Assembly: GCA_017538465.1 (NCBI GenBank)
Contig: JAFYIW010000389.1
Location: 1 to 7,492, forward strand
Direction: 5' to 3'
DNA from: Victivallales bacterium
GTDB taxonomy: Bacteria > Verrucomicrobiota > Lentisphaeria > Oligosphaerales > Oligosphaeraceae
Length of the DNA stretch: 7,492 nt
Part shown: piece after piece, positions 1-6,210 of the stretch
Numbering within the stretch: the first letter of the stretch is position 1
How the letters are laid out: every line of letters starts with the position of its first letter
Notes under the pieces: model-generated
What the model saw: only the letters and a program-made list of their open reading frames with translations
Told to the model about the DNA's origin: nothing
The model's database searches: none
Program-made: the position numbers and the translations under genes

Positions 1-393
1 AAAGTGGAGGAGGCGTTACGGGTGAATAGGCTGGGCGGCTTCTTCGAGGTGACGCCGGAGAGATGCCAGAAACTGGGCAATACGTTGCTGGTGAAAACTG
101 GCAGCGTCATTGAGGTCACTGTGGATGCCTACGAGCTGCAGACCGTCAGCGACGGACGGAATGGCAAGGTTTTCCAGATCAGCCTCAATGGCCGCATCCG
201 CGAGTTCTCGACTTCCAGCGGCAAAATCACCTTTGAGAAGGTCTTTCAGCTGAATCAGTTCAAGTCCAGCGATCCCCGGACGGCGGATTTGTCTCCGACG
301 ATTCGAAACAACGCCAGCGCCTTCAGCCAATTCGCCCTTGAGCTGGCGCTGAGGGAACAGGTCCTGTCGGCCTGGCCGCCGACCAGGAAGTAG
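1..393 (+). CDS. C-terminal part of an unidentified protein, possibly a periplasmic lipoprotein
   Basis: The reading frame is open from the first base and ends at TAG 391-393, so this is most likely the 3' part of a longer gene. A GTG at position 4 could start it, but no upstream sequence is available to judge that. About 130 residues are visible, with no signal peptide or transmembrane segment. Alternating beta-type stretches (around SVIEVTVDAYEL, GKVFQISLNGRI and ITFEKVFQL) are followed by a predicted helix near the end (SAFSQFALELALREQVLSAW). This layout resembles small auxiliary lipoproteins of transport systems (PqiC-like or LptE-like folds), but no diagnostic motif was recognised, so the function is left open. 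The galM start lies 13 nt downstream, suggesting a shared transcript. Confidence 0.6.
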   Translation, partial: KVEEALRVNRLGGFFEVTPERCQKLGNTLLVKTGSVIEVTVDAYELQTVSDGRNGKVFQISLNGRIREFSTSSGKITFEKVFQLNQFKSSDPRTADLSPTIRNNASAFSQFALELALREQVLSAWPPTRK

Positions 394-406
394 AGCAGAT
401 GGCCGA

Positions 407-1525
407 ATGATGACCAGCATATCGCTCCGCAAAGCATCCATCACTTCCATGCCCTTCGGCCATGCAAAAGATGGCCGAAGGGTAACGCAGTACCAATTGT
501 GCGGTGCTGGCGGAATTCAGATGGATGTTCTGGATTATGGCGGCCATGTGCAGCACCTCTATGTTCCCGACCATGCCGGGAGATTGGCTGACATCACGCT
601 GGGCTTTGAGGAAGTGCGGGGATATGAGGAGACCGAGCCTTATTTCGGCGCATTGATCGGCCGTTTCGCCAACCGCATCGCGGGGGGGCGTTTCGAGCTG
701 GCGGGGAAGAAATATCAGTTGCCGTTGAACAATGCGCCCGGTGGCCATCCCTGCTGTTTGCATGGCGGGGATTTCGCCTTCAACCATTATCTTTGGGAAA
801 CGGAGCCGTTTCAAGACGGAAACCTGGTCGGACTCGTGTTTCACGGAGCCAGCCCCGATGGAGATCAGGGCTTTCCCGGCGCGTTGAAAGTGAAGATTAC
901 ATACACGTTGACTGAGGAGAATCTCTGGAGGGTGGACTACGAGGCGCAGAGCGATGCCGTCACGCCGGTGAATTTCACGCAGCATGTCTTCTTCAACCTG
1001 CGCGGCGAGGGAAATGGGGATATCCTTGGCCATCGTCTGCGATTGTTCGCGGATTATTTCACTCCAGTCGATTCTGGATTGATTCCCACTGGGGAGCTGC
1101 GTTCCGTGAAGGGGACGCCTTGTGATTTCACCACGCAGAGAATGATTGGCGAGCGCATTGACGAATCGGATGAGCAGCTCGGGATCTGCGGAGGCTATGA
1201 CATGAATTTTGTCCTGCGGAGAGAGGGCGTCCAAGACGGTGTCTTGGCGCCGGCCGCGATGCTTTGCGAGGACACCACGGGGCGGGCGGTGGAGATTCAG
1301 ACGACCGAGCCCGGCATCCAATTCTATTCCGGGAATTTCCTCGGCGAGAAGAATCTCGGCAAGAACGGCTCGCACCTGGGGCGACGCGGGGGACTGGCAT
1401 TGGAGACGCAGCACTTCCCCGATTCCCCCAATCACCCTGAATTTCCCAGCACGCTGCTGCATCCTGGCGAGACTTTCCGCAGCACGACCACTTGGCGTTT
1501 CTTTGTAGATCCTGGTTTGTCATGA
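407..1525 (+). CDS. galM: Aldose 1-epimerase (galactose mutarotase)
   Basis: This enzyme interconverts the alpha and beta anomers of galactose, glucose and similar aldoses, feeding sugars into the Leloir pathway; it is expected to be cytoplasmic because no signal peptide is seen. The 372 residues cover the whole family, slightly longer than the usual 340-350. Visible family motifs are GRFANRIAGGRF (85-96), LHGG with His119, TQHVFFNL with His193 (usually TNH.YFNL), GYDMNFVL with Asp265, TTEPGIQFYSGNFL (299-312) and ALETQHFPDSPNH with Glu333. By analogy with characterised GalM proteins, His119 and His193 bind the sugar or act as acid, Asp265 assists, and Glu333 is the catalytic base. Two adjacent ATGs (407, 410) can start it and neither has a good Shine-Dalgarno sequence; Met15 is another option. 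No other galactose genes are in the window, so the physiological sugar is unknown. Confidence 0.96.
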   Translation: MMTSISLRKASITSMPFGHAKDGRRVTQYQLCGAGGIQMDVLDYGGHVQHLYVPDHAGRLADITLGFEEVRGYEETEPYFGALIGRFANRIAGGRFELAGKKYQLPLNNAPGGHPCCLHGGDFAFNHYLWETEPFQDGNLVGLVFHGASPDGDQGFPGALKVKITYTLTEENLWRVDYEAQSDAVTPVNFTQHVFFNLRGEGNGDILGHRLRLFADYFTPVDSGLIPTGELRSVKGTPCDFTTQRMIGERIDESDEQLGICGGYDMNFVLRREGVQDGVLAPAAMLCEDTTGRAVEIQTTEPGIQFYSGNFLGEKNLGKNGSHLGRRGGLALETQHFPDSPNHPEFPSTLLHPGETFRSTTTWRFFVDPGLS

Positions 1526-2301
1526 AACAACGCAGTTTTTCACGTCTTTTTCTCCTGGCGCTGTGCTTGTCGCTGACCTGGTTTGGCGTCTCCTGCGTCT
1601 CGAATGCGCATTTCGATTATCGGCATACGCCCGGAACAATGCAGCGTTTCCCGGTTCCGATTTGCCACGAGACGATAGGGATTGAGCCTTTCCGGGACTG
1701 CCGGCGGCGGCTTGAGAATGCCGAGAAATTGCCCTTGGAGCGAGGCTCCTTTGCGCTGGGATGGCTGCCGATTTTGCCATACGCATGGGTTTCCAAGGCA
1801 TATCCCGAGAAGCCCGGCGAACATGGTTTCGCGACACTGCGCAGCTACTGGTGCCAGTTCGACGTGGAGTTGGCGGTGGCAACGGCGGGCAGCCTGAACT
1901 ATTCGCATCTGTTCAGCAAGCCTTGCGTGCTGGTGACTCCGGAAAACAACGAGGAGACCGACTGGATTTTCCGGGGATTTCTTTACGATAGCACCTACGA
2001 AGGAGAACGCCTGACCTACGGGGTGACCTATCTGGTGGCTCCCTTGCTCTGGGCGGTGGGCTTCCCCAATGCCGTTTCGCACAATCGGCTCTCCGTCGCC
2101 TTCCAACTGGTGAATCGCCGCAGGGAAAGGGTGGTTTGGGAATACCGCTACAGCGGCCAGACCGACACCGTCCATTGGCTCTATTGGAATACTGGCCGGG
2201 ACGTTGACGGGTATCCCCAGCTGATGAAGGTCGCCTTGAACGCCGCTCTCTACGACCTCGCCATGCATTGGTCGAGAATTGAGGCGAAGAATCGTCCGTG
2301 A
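1522..2301 (+). CDS. Predicted lipoprotein of unknown function, translationally coupled to galM
   Basis: The ATG at 1522 is chosen because it overlaps the galM stop in an ATGA arrangement and is immediately followed by a good lipoprotein signal: MKQR, a hydrophobic core (residues 9-23) and a lipobox-like GVSC with Cys25 as the probable lipidated residue. The lipobox is imperfect (Gly rather than Leu at -3). An in-frame ATG at 1492 lies inside galM and would spoil the signal peptide. The mature protein of about 235 residues begins with an IGIEPFRD segment (52-59). A helix around 108-130 ends in SLNYSHLFSKP, a hydrophobic stretch LTYGVTYLVAPLLWAVGFP (164-182) follows, then beta-type VVWEYRYSG and a closing helix (MKVALNAALYDLAMHW). 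The 'PF.D' start followed by 'L..S.LF' recalls outer-membrane lipoproteins with a CsgG/LpoB-like layout, but this is only a resemblance. It has no obvious own ribosome binding site and probably depends on translation of galM. Confidence 0.8.
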   Translation: MKQRSFSRLFLLALCLSLTWFGVSCVSNAHFDYRHTPGTMQRFPVPICHETIGIEPFRDCRRRLENAEKLPLERGSFALGWLPILPYAWVSKAYPEKPGEHGFATLRSYWCQFDVELAVATAGSLNYSHLFSKPCVLVTPENNEETDWIFRGFLYDSTYEGERLTYGVTYLVAPLLWAVGFPNAVSHNRLSVAFQLVNRRRERVVWEYRYSGQTDTVHWLYWNTGRDVDGYPQLMKVALNAALYDLAMHWSRIEAKNRP

Positions 2302-2335
2302 CGGCGGAAAAAACACACAGTTTTCAGCGGAGTTG

Positions 2336-2365
2336 TTGGAAAACGGTCAAAAAACGCCGTATTAC
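2336..2365 (+). promoter_or_regulatory. Possible sigma-70-type promoter for the His/Pro-rich protein gene
   Basis: The 141 nt gap 2302-2442 must hold the signal for the next gene if it is transcribed separately. TTGGAA at 2336-2341 and TATTAC at 2360-2365 each match four of six consensus bases and are 18 nt apart in an A-rich stretch, giving a leader of roughly 70 nt. An 8-base inverted repeat (GTTGGAAA 2335-2342 / TTTCCAAC 2402-2409) overlaps the proposed -35. The match is weak and could be chance. Confidence 0.25.
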
Positions 2366-2430
2366 AGGTAGGACGAAATTCAATCGCCTGTTTTAGTCAA
2401 CTTTCCAACCACACCACCGCCCACCAGATC

Positions 2431-2436
2431 AGGAGG
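2431..2436 (+). promoter_or_regulatory. Consensus ribosome binding site AGGAGG
   Basis: A perfect AGGAGG sits six bases before the ATG at 2443 and fixes that start. It is the only strong Shine-Dalgarno in front of any gene in this window, suggesting that the small secreted protein is translated much more efficiently than its neighbours. Confidence 0.85.
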
Positions 2437-2442
2437 CCGAAC

Positions 2443-3012
2443 ATGAACAAATTCAAGACTCTCTTCCTCACGACCATCTGCGTCTTCGCCTGCTGCGCCA
2501 CGCCCGCCTTCGCGCGTGGACATCATCGGGGACCCGGCGGACCGGGACCGGGGCCGGGGCCGCATCACCACGGCGGTCCGCGCCCGTATGCTCCGGCGCC
2601 CCGTTACTACTACGATGGTGGATATTACCACCATCACCACCACCACCACGGGCCTTCCCGCGGATGGTACAACGGCGCATTGATTGTCGGCGCGACGCTG
2701 GCGGGTCTGGAAATCCTCAGCGACGTCATTGCCCCGCCCACCACCACAGTGGTGCATGAGACGGTCTATGCGCAGCCGCCGGCGGCTGCCACACAGCCGG
2801 TCGTGGTCCAGCAGCCCGTGGTCCAGCAGCCGGTCGTGGTCCAGCAGCCCGTGGTGGTTCCGCCGCAGCCCGTGTACGTGACTCCCACGGTGGTCACCCC
2901 GACGCCCGGGGTGGCGCCCGCCGTCATTCAGCAACCCGTGGTTCAGCCGGTGGTGTTGCCGCCGCCCGCGCCAGTTGTGGTTCCGGCCCGTCCGCAGGCT
3001 TACTGGCGCTGA
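2443..3012 (+). CDS. Secreted His/Pro/Val/Gln-rich low-complexity protein
   Basis: This small protein of 189 residues is not assigned to a known family. Residues 1-24 form a clear Sec signal peptide (MNKFK, hydrophobic core, cleavage after TPAFA), so the mature protein is exported. Next comes a Gly/Pro/His-rich part with RGHHRG, a GPGPGPGPHHHGG run, several tyrosines, and seven consecutive histidines at 63-69. A hydrophobic Gly-spaced segment (GALIVGATLAGLEILSDVIA, 78-97) could be a membrane-inserting or packing helix. From about residue 111 to the end it is built of repeats such as QPVVVQ, QPVVQ and PVVVP. The natural His clusters suggest metal binding (Ni, Zn, Cu), and the Pro/Val/Gln tail suggests an extended structural or surface-interaction region; both are inferences. 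It sits just upstream of the sigma/kinase pair but behind a hairpin, so it may be its own transcript. The start is secured by AGGAGG and the signal peptide. Confidence 0.88.
   Translation: MNKFKTLFLTTICVFACCATPAFARGHHRGPGGPGPGPGPHHHGGPRPYAPAPRYYYDGGYYHHHHHHHGPSRGWYNGALIVGATLAGLEILSDVIAPPTTTVVHETVYAQPPAAATQPVVVQQPVVQQPVVVQQPVVVPPQPVYVTPTVVTPTPGVAPAVIQQPVVQPVVLPPPAPVVVPARPQAYWR
2794..2855 (+). repeat. Two-copy 33-bp-period tandem repeat inside the His/Pro-rich gene
   Basis: Twenty-nine bases starting with CAGCCGGTCGTGG at 2794-2822 recur without a mismatch at 2827-2855. The period of 33 bp equals 11 codons, so the repeat keeps frame and encodes QPVVVQQPVVQ units. Shorter, diverged copies (CAGCCCGTG, CAACCCGTGG) continue to about 2945. 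This looks like recent in-frame expansion of a low-complexity tail, a site where length could vary between strains. Confidence 0.9.
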
Positions 3013-3060
3013 CGGTTGCGCGCGGTTCGTCTGCTCCGGATTTTCATGAAATGCAGTTGC

Positions 3061-3102
3061 GTGGCCAATTCCAGGCATGGTCAAGTGTCTGGAATTGGCT
3101 GC
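3061..3102 (+). terminator. Strong hairpin between the secreted protein gene and the sigma factor gene
   Basis: GCCAATTCCAG at 3064-3074 and CTGGAATTGGC at 3089-3099 are perfect 11-base inverted arms. In RNA the stem can grow outward through 3061/3102 and inward through 3078/3085 with G-U pairs, to about 18 pairs closing a six-base loop. It starts 48 nt after the stop at 3012 and is followed by the T-rich stretch TTTGTGTGTTT (3104-3114), interrupted by G. The position and stem favour a transcription terminator for the upstream gene. The imperfect U-tract leaves room for an attenuator or a regulator-binding palindrome in front of the sigma gene, whose start is 33 nt downstream. Confidence 0.55.
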
Positions 3103-3134
3103 CTTTGTGTGTTTGAGGCCTTAGTGAAAACAGC

Positions 3135-4040
3135 ATGTACGAACTGACCAAAACCCGTGATTCGATGATTGAAGGCGTCCTGCACGGCAATGAGACCGAG
3201 TGGGAGAAGTTTTACCGGAAATATTGCCGCCTGGTGGTGTATCTGGGAAAATATATGGGCCTTTCGGATTTGGACATTGAGGAGCTGACCTCCCGGGTCA
3301 TGGTGAAATTCTGGGAACGCAGAGAGAAGTTCCAGCGGAATCCCGACAAGAAATTCCGAGGCTATTTCGCCAGCATGGTGCATTCGGTGGCGATGGATTT
3401 GTTCCGGGAGAAGGGCCGTCGCAATGAGATTATCGTGGAATGGCCGACGGATGACGAGGGAAAGCCCATGGAGTTTGCGGGTACGGATGACATCGAGAAG
3501 GCGCTGCAGGAGCATGAGGTGAACGAGGTCTACTCGGCGGCCAAGGAGGCTCTCCAGCGTTCGGTGCAGGATCCCGTGAAATACCAGTGCTGGCAACTTC
3601 GGTACGAGGAGAAATGGCCGGTGAAGAAGATTGTAGAATATCTGGATGTGCCGCAGTCCACCGTCTATTGGAACAGCGATGAACTGGCCGAGCAGCTGAA
3701 ACGCATCTACTGCGAATTGACAGGCCAGACTCCTCCCGCTCCCCGGAAAAAGAGCCAGGATTCCGACAATTCCGGCGGCAGGCACCTGAAACGGGAGGAA
3801 ATCCAGCAGTATATTTTCGAGGAATGCGGATTCCTGCTCCGCCATCGGATTGAAAACCATCTGAAGAGGTGCCCTGAGTGTACGGCATTGCTGGAGGAGG
3901 CCCGCGAGACGCGCGAACTTCAGCAGAGGATTCTTCAGGGCGCGCAGAAGCATGTCGCCAGCGAATTGGAAGTCGAGCAGAGTCTGAGCCGTTTCCAGGA
4001 CGCGGGAAGTCTGCGGCCGGAGGAAAAAACAGAACTTTGA
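3135..4040 (+). CDS. ECF-type RNA polymerase sigma factor fused to an anti-sigma-like zinc finger
   Basis: The product recruits RNA polymerase to a specific promoter set. Residues about 8-96 form sigma region 2: EWEKFYRKY, then DIEELTSRVMVKFWERR (47-63, matching the usual 'D.EDL.Q..F...W') and FRGYFASMVHSVAMDLFREKGRR. Residues about 130-195 form region 4, with the helix-turn-helix WPVKKIVEYLDVPQSTVYWNS. A Lys/Ser-rich linker (200-215) leads to a third part absent from plain ECF factors: IQQYIFEE..., then HLKRCPEC with His242, Cys246 and Cys249, plus Cys231 upstream. This is the His-x3-Cys-x2-Cys signature of zinc-binding anti-sigma (zf-HC2) domains. No transmembrane helix follows, so the fused domain stays in the cytoplasm and could act as an internal inhibitor or a redox/metal switch. 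At 301 residues it is far longer than a typical ECF of about 180. The ATG has no clear ribosome binding site; Met11 is an alternative. The Ser/Thr kinase gene follows 31 nt downstream, suggesting one operon. Confidence 0.92.
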   Translation: MYELTKTRDSMIEGVLHGNETEWEKFYRKYCRLVVYLGKYMGLSDLDIEELTSRVMVKFWERREKFQRNPDKKFRGYFASMVHSVAMDLFREKGRRNEIIVEWPTDDEGKPMEFAGTDDIEKALQEHEVNEVYSAAKEALQRSVQDPVKYQCWQLRYEEKWPVKKIVEYLDVPQSTVYWNSDELAEQLKRIYCELTGQTPPAPRKKSQDSDNSGGRHLKREEIQQYIFEECGFLLRHRIENHLKRCPECTALLEEARETRELQQRILQGAQKHVASELEVEQSLSRFQDAGSLRPEEKTEL

Positions 4041-4071
4041 CGCCAGTCGGCATAGCCTTTCTGGACGCCTT

Positions 4072-6126
4072 GTGTCCATGCCTACCATGATGCAAGCCGA
4101 ATCACCCCGTCCCGACTCTTCGGCGAACCTGGAGATTCAGGAGAAGCTGAAGAGCAAAGACATTGCGCTGCTGAACTGCGATTTGGGGGAGAAGGAGAGC
4201 GCCGGTGCATACGGGAGAATTCTTCTGGGCATGAAAACCGGCGTGATTCGGCGGTATCTGGCGCTGAAATGGGTCAACAAAGAGGGGGCCAAGCAGATTG
4301 AGCTGGAGGCGCTCTCGGAGTACATCAAATACCACAAGGCGCAGACCAATCTCATCACGGTTCATGATGTGTGGGGTGGCGCTCCGGGGGATGACTATTT
4401 GTGCTATTCCATGGATTTGGCGGATGACGCCAAACTGGGCCGCGCGGTGGAGAGTCCCGAGGAAGTCGTCACCTACAAGCCGGACAATCTCTACACGCGG
4501 ATGCATGAAGAGGGCGCGAAGCGGGTCCTTCCGTTGACGGAAATCAACCGCTATGTCACAGGACTGCTGGATGGTCTGGAGCATCTGGAGAAACTCGGCC
4601 TGGTGCACCGGGACATCAAGCCGGAGAACGTCCTTTTCCTGAGCGGCAATGCGGTTCTGGGAGACCTGGGATGCATGGTCAAGCAGGGCACGGAAGTCTG
4701 GTGCGGGGCGGGGACCTGGTCATACATGTCCGCCGAGCAGCGCGCCAAAGGCCTGATGGACAAATGCTATTGCCATGAGGATTTATATCAGCTGGGAGAG
4801 GTCATTTACCGGCTATGCCTGGATTTTCATGTGAGGGGACACCAGAACTATTGCTATATGGCGGCCGACAAGGATGGTCGTCCGCCGCCGCCGATGAAAC
4901 CACCACTGATGGAAGTCCCGGGCGTGCTGACTGCCTACGAGGCGAAGCTGCTCAATGCGTTTGTGACCTTGCACGCCTGCGCGGTAGAGCCCGAGAACCG
5001 CTTTCACTCCGTGGCGGAGTTTCGGGCAGGCTGGAATGAGCTCATGGAAAATGCCCGCGATCCCGAACGGCAGGCCAGACTGCTTCGCCAGAGGAAACTA
5101 CGGCGTCTTTTCCAGGTCGCCAATGGGGTCTTCGTGGTTTTGATTTTGGCTCTGGTGGGCATTGTGATAGCAGTCAGGCGCGCGGCGCCGGTCGAGCCGA
5201 CGGTGCCCGCGTTGGTGAATGTAAATCCCACCAGCAGTTTTGAGGCCGAGGACGGCCGTGCCTGGAAACGGGAATTCATCCATGACAAAGAGTGGTTTGA
5301 TCCATTGCAGGATATTCTGGATAAAGAATGGGTGGTTTCCTCCGGGGATCGCCGCGCAAGACTGCCGGAAAAGCCTTCCCCGAAAGAGCGGGCGCGGGTG
5401 CTGGAGCTCTTCTGGAAGGGGAGGGAACTGCCTGAAGAATGCGAGGTGGGCTTCATCCTGACCATGTTCGAGGATGCTAGCGAATGCAGGATGACCGTAA
5501 GTCTGGAGCCTGTGAATCCTGCGGCCTATGGGCAGAGCCAGCCCGCCGTGTTTGATTTTCACGTCACGCGCGCCGGGGTTTTTTTCGAGGAGGACGAGGT
5601 CTTTACGGAAGACACTCTGCCGATGGCCAGATTCCCGCTCAATCTCGTTGTCGTGAGGGACCAAAAGGGCGGCAAGGCGATCCAGCGGGTGAGGTTTAAC
5701 ACGAACACACTGCCTGAGCCAAGGTGGATTGAGATACCGTATTGCGGCGCAGTGCGGCTGCGGATTCGGCTTGCCAGCAGGTCGAAAGGACAGATCATGC
5801 TGAATGCCCTGTGTCTTTTCAGGCCGAACATCACTTGGGAGAAATACATGGCGCAGCTACAGGAGGAGGTCTCCACAGACTTCGTGGAAGTGCCCCGCAT
5901 GGAGCCGGCTGACCAGAAGACTCACGCCTTAATGGCGGCGGAGGACTCAGAAGGTCTTGAGGTGGGCTGCGCGGCATCTGCGGAAAATTCCTGCGCAACC
6001 TTGGAAGATCCAGACGTCTTACGTCAAATAGAAGAAGAAGCTCTCAGAATTCTGAATGAGACTTCGCCGATTCGTGCATCGACTGGGGAAGATGACGCTG
6101 CAGACCTGGAAAGTCCAAAGCGTTAG
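4072..6126 (+). CDS. Membrane-anchored eukaryotic-type Ser/Thr protein kinase
   Basis: The cytoplasmic half (about residues 35-330) is a Hanks-type kinase domain. It has a reduced Gly loop (AGAYGRILLG, 44-53), ALK with Lys66, catalytic HRDIKPEN with Asp181 (179-186), DLG in place of DFG with Asp198, an activation segment with Thr207, Thr215 and Ser217, SAE in place of APE with Glu222, EDLYQLGE with Asp237, and the late Arg310. All catalytic residues are present, so it should be active. About 40 extra residues lie between the hinge and HRD. RQRKLRR (339-345) followed by one transmembrane helix (about 350-368) places the kinase inside. The remaining 315 residues lie outside the membrane: a probably beta-rich domain (about 385-590) with no recognised family, then an acidic tail. 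The outer part may sense a signal, and the sigma factor encoded 31 nt upstream is the obvious candidate substrate. GTG at 4072 has a weak GGA at a suitable distance; ATGs at 4078, 4087 or 4090 are alternatives with little effect on the protein. Confidence 0.93.
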   Translation: MSMPTMMQAESPRPDSSANLEIQEKLKSKDIALLNCDLGEKESAGAYGRILLGMKTGVIRRYLALKWVNKEGAKQIELEALSEYIKYHKAQTNLITVHDVWGGAPGDDYLCYSMDLADDAKLGRAVESPEEVVTYKPDNLYTRMHEEGAKRVLPLTEINRYVTGLLDGLEHLEKLGLVHRDIKPENVLFLSGNAVLGDLGCMVKQGTEVWCGAGTWSYMSAEQRAKGLMDKCYCHEDLYQLGEVIYRLCLDFHVRGHQNYCYMAADKDGRPPPPMKPPLMEVPGVLTAYEAKLLNAFVTLHACAVEPENRFHSVAEFRAGWNELMENARDPERQARLLRQRKLRRLFQVANGVFVVLILALVGIVIAVRRAAPVEPTVPALVNVNPTSSFEAEDGRAWKREFIHDKEWFDPLQDILDKEWVVSSGDRRARLPEKPSPKERARVLELFWKGRELPEECEVGFILTMFEDASECRMTVSLEPVNPAAYGQSQPAVFDFHVTRAGVFFEEDEVFTEDTLPMARFPLNLVVVRDQKGGKAIQRVRFNTNTLPEPRWIEIPYCGAVRLRIRLASRSKGQIMLNALCLFRPNITWEKYMAQLQEEVSTDFVEVPRMEPADQKTHALMAAEDSEGLEVGCAASAENSCATLEDPDVLRQIEEEALRILNETSPIRASTGEDDAADLESPKR

Positions 6127-6210
6127 TATCAAATCGAAAAGGCGCATCAGATTCGGCTGCCGCCCGACGTGGAGAAGAAGAAATAGATTCGATCCGAAGG
6201 GTTGTGGCGT

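Noticed and set aside
323..1462. Long minus-strand open frame (379 codons) opposite galM
   Set aside because: galM on the plus strand has all family motifs and catalytic residues. The antisense translation has no recognisable domain and is a by-product of high G+C codon use.
1540..2316. Minus-strand open frame opposite the lipoprotein gene
   Set aside because: The plus-strand product starts with a signal peptide and lipobox and is coupled to galM. The antisense product has no signal or motif.
2320..2344. GTTTTC / GAAAAC inverted repeat after the lipoprotein gene as a terminator
   Set aside because: The stem is only six A/T-rich pairs around a 13-base loop and is not followed by a T-run.
2794..2945. 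Possible CRISPR-like repeats
   Set aside because: Copies are nearly adjacent, in frame, without unique spacers, and lie inside a secreted-protein gene.
2380..3084. Minus-strand open frame rich in Arg, His and Gly opposite the secreted protein gene
   Set aside because: Its composition is just the complement of a low-complexity Pro/His/Val gene, and it lacks the ribosome binding site and signal peptide that support the plus strand.
3081..4088. Long minus-strand open frame (335 codons) opposite the sigma factor gene
   Set aside because: It mirrors the whole sigma factor gene, runs through the hairpin and has no domain logic; the plus-strand product is clearly a sigma factor.
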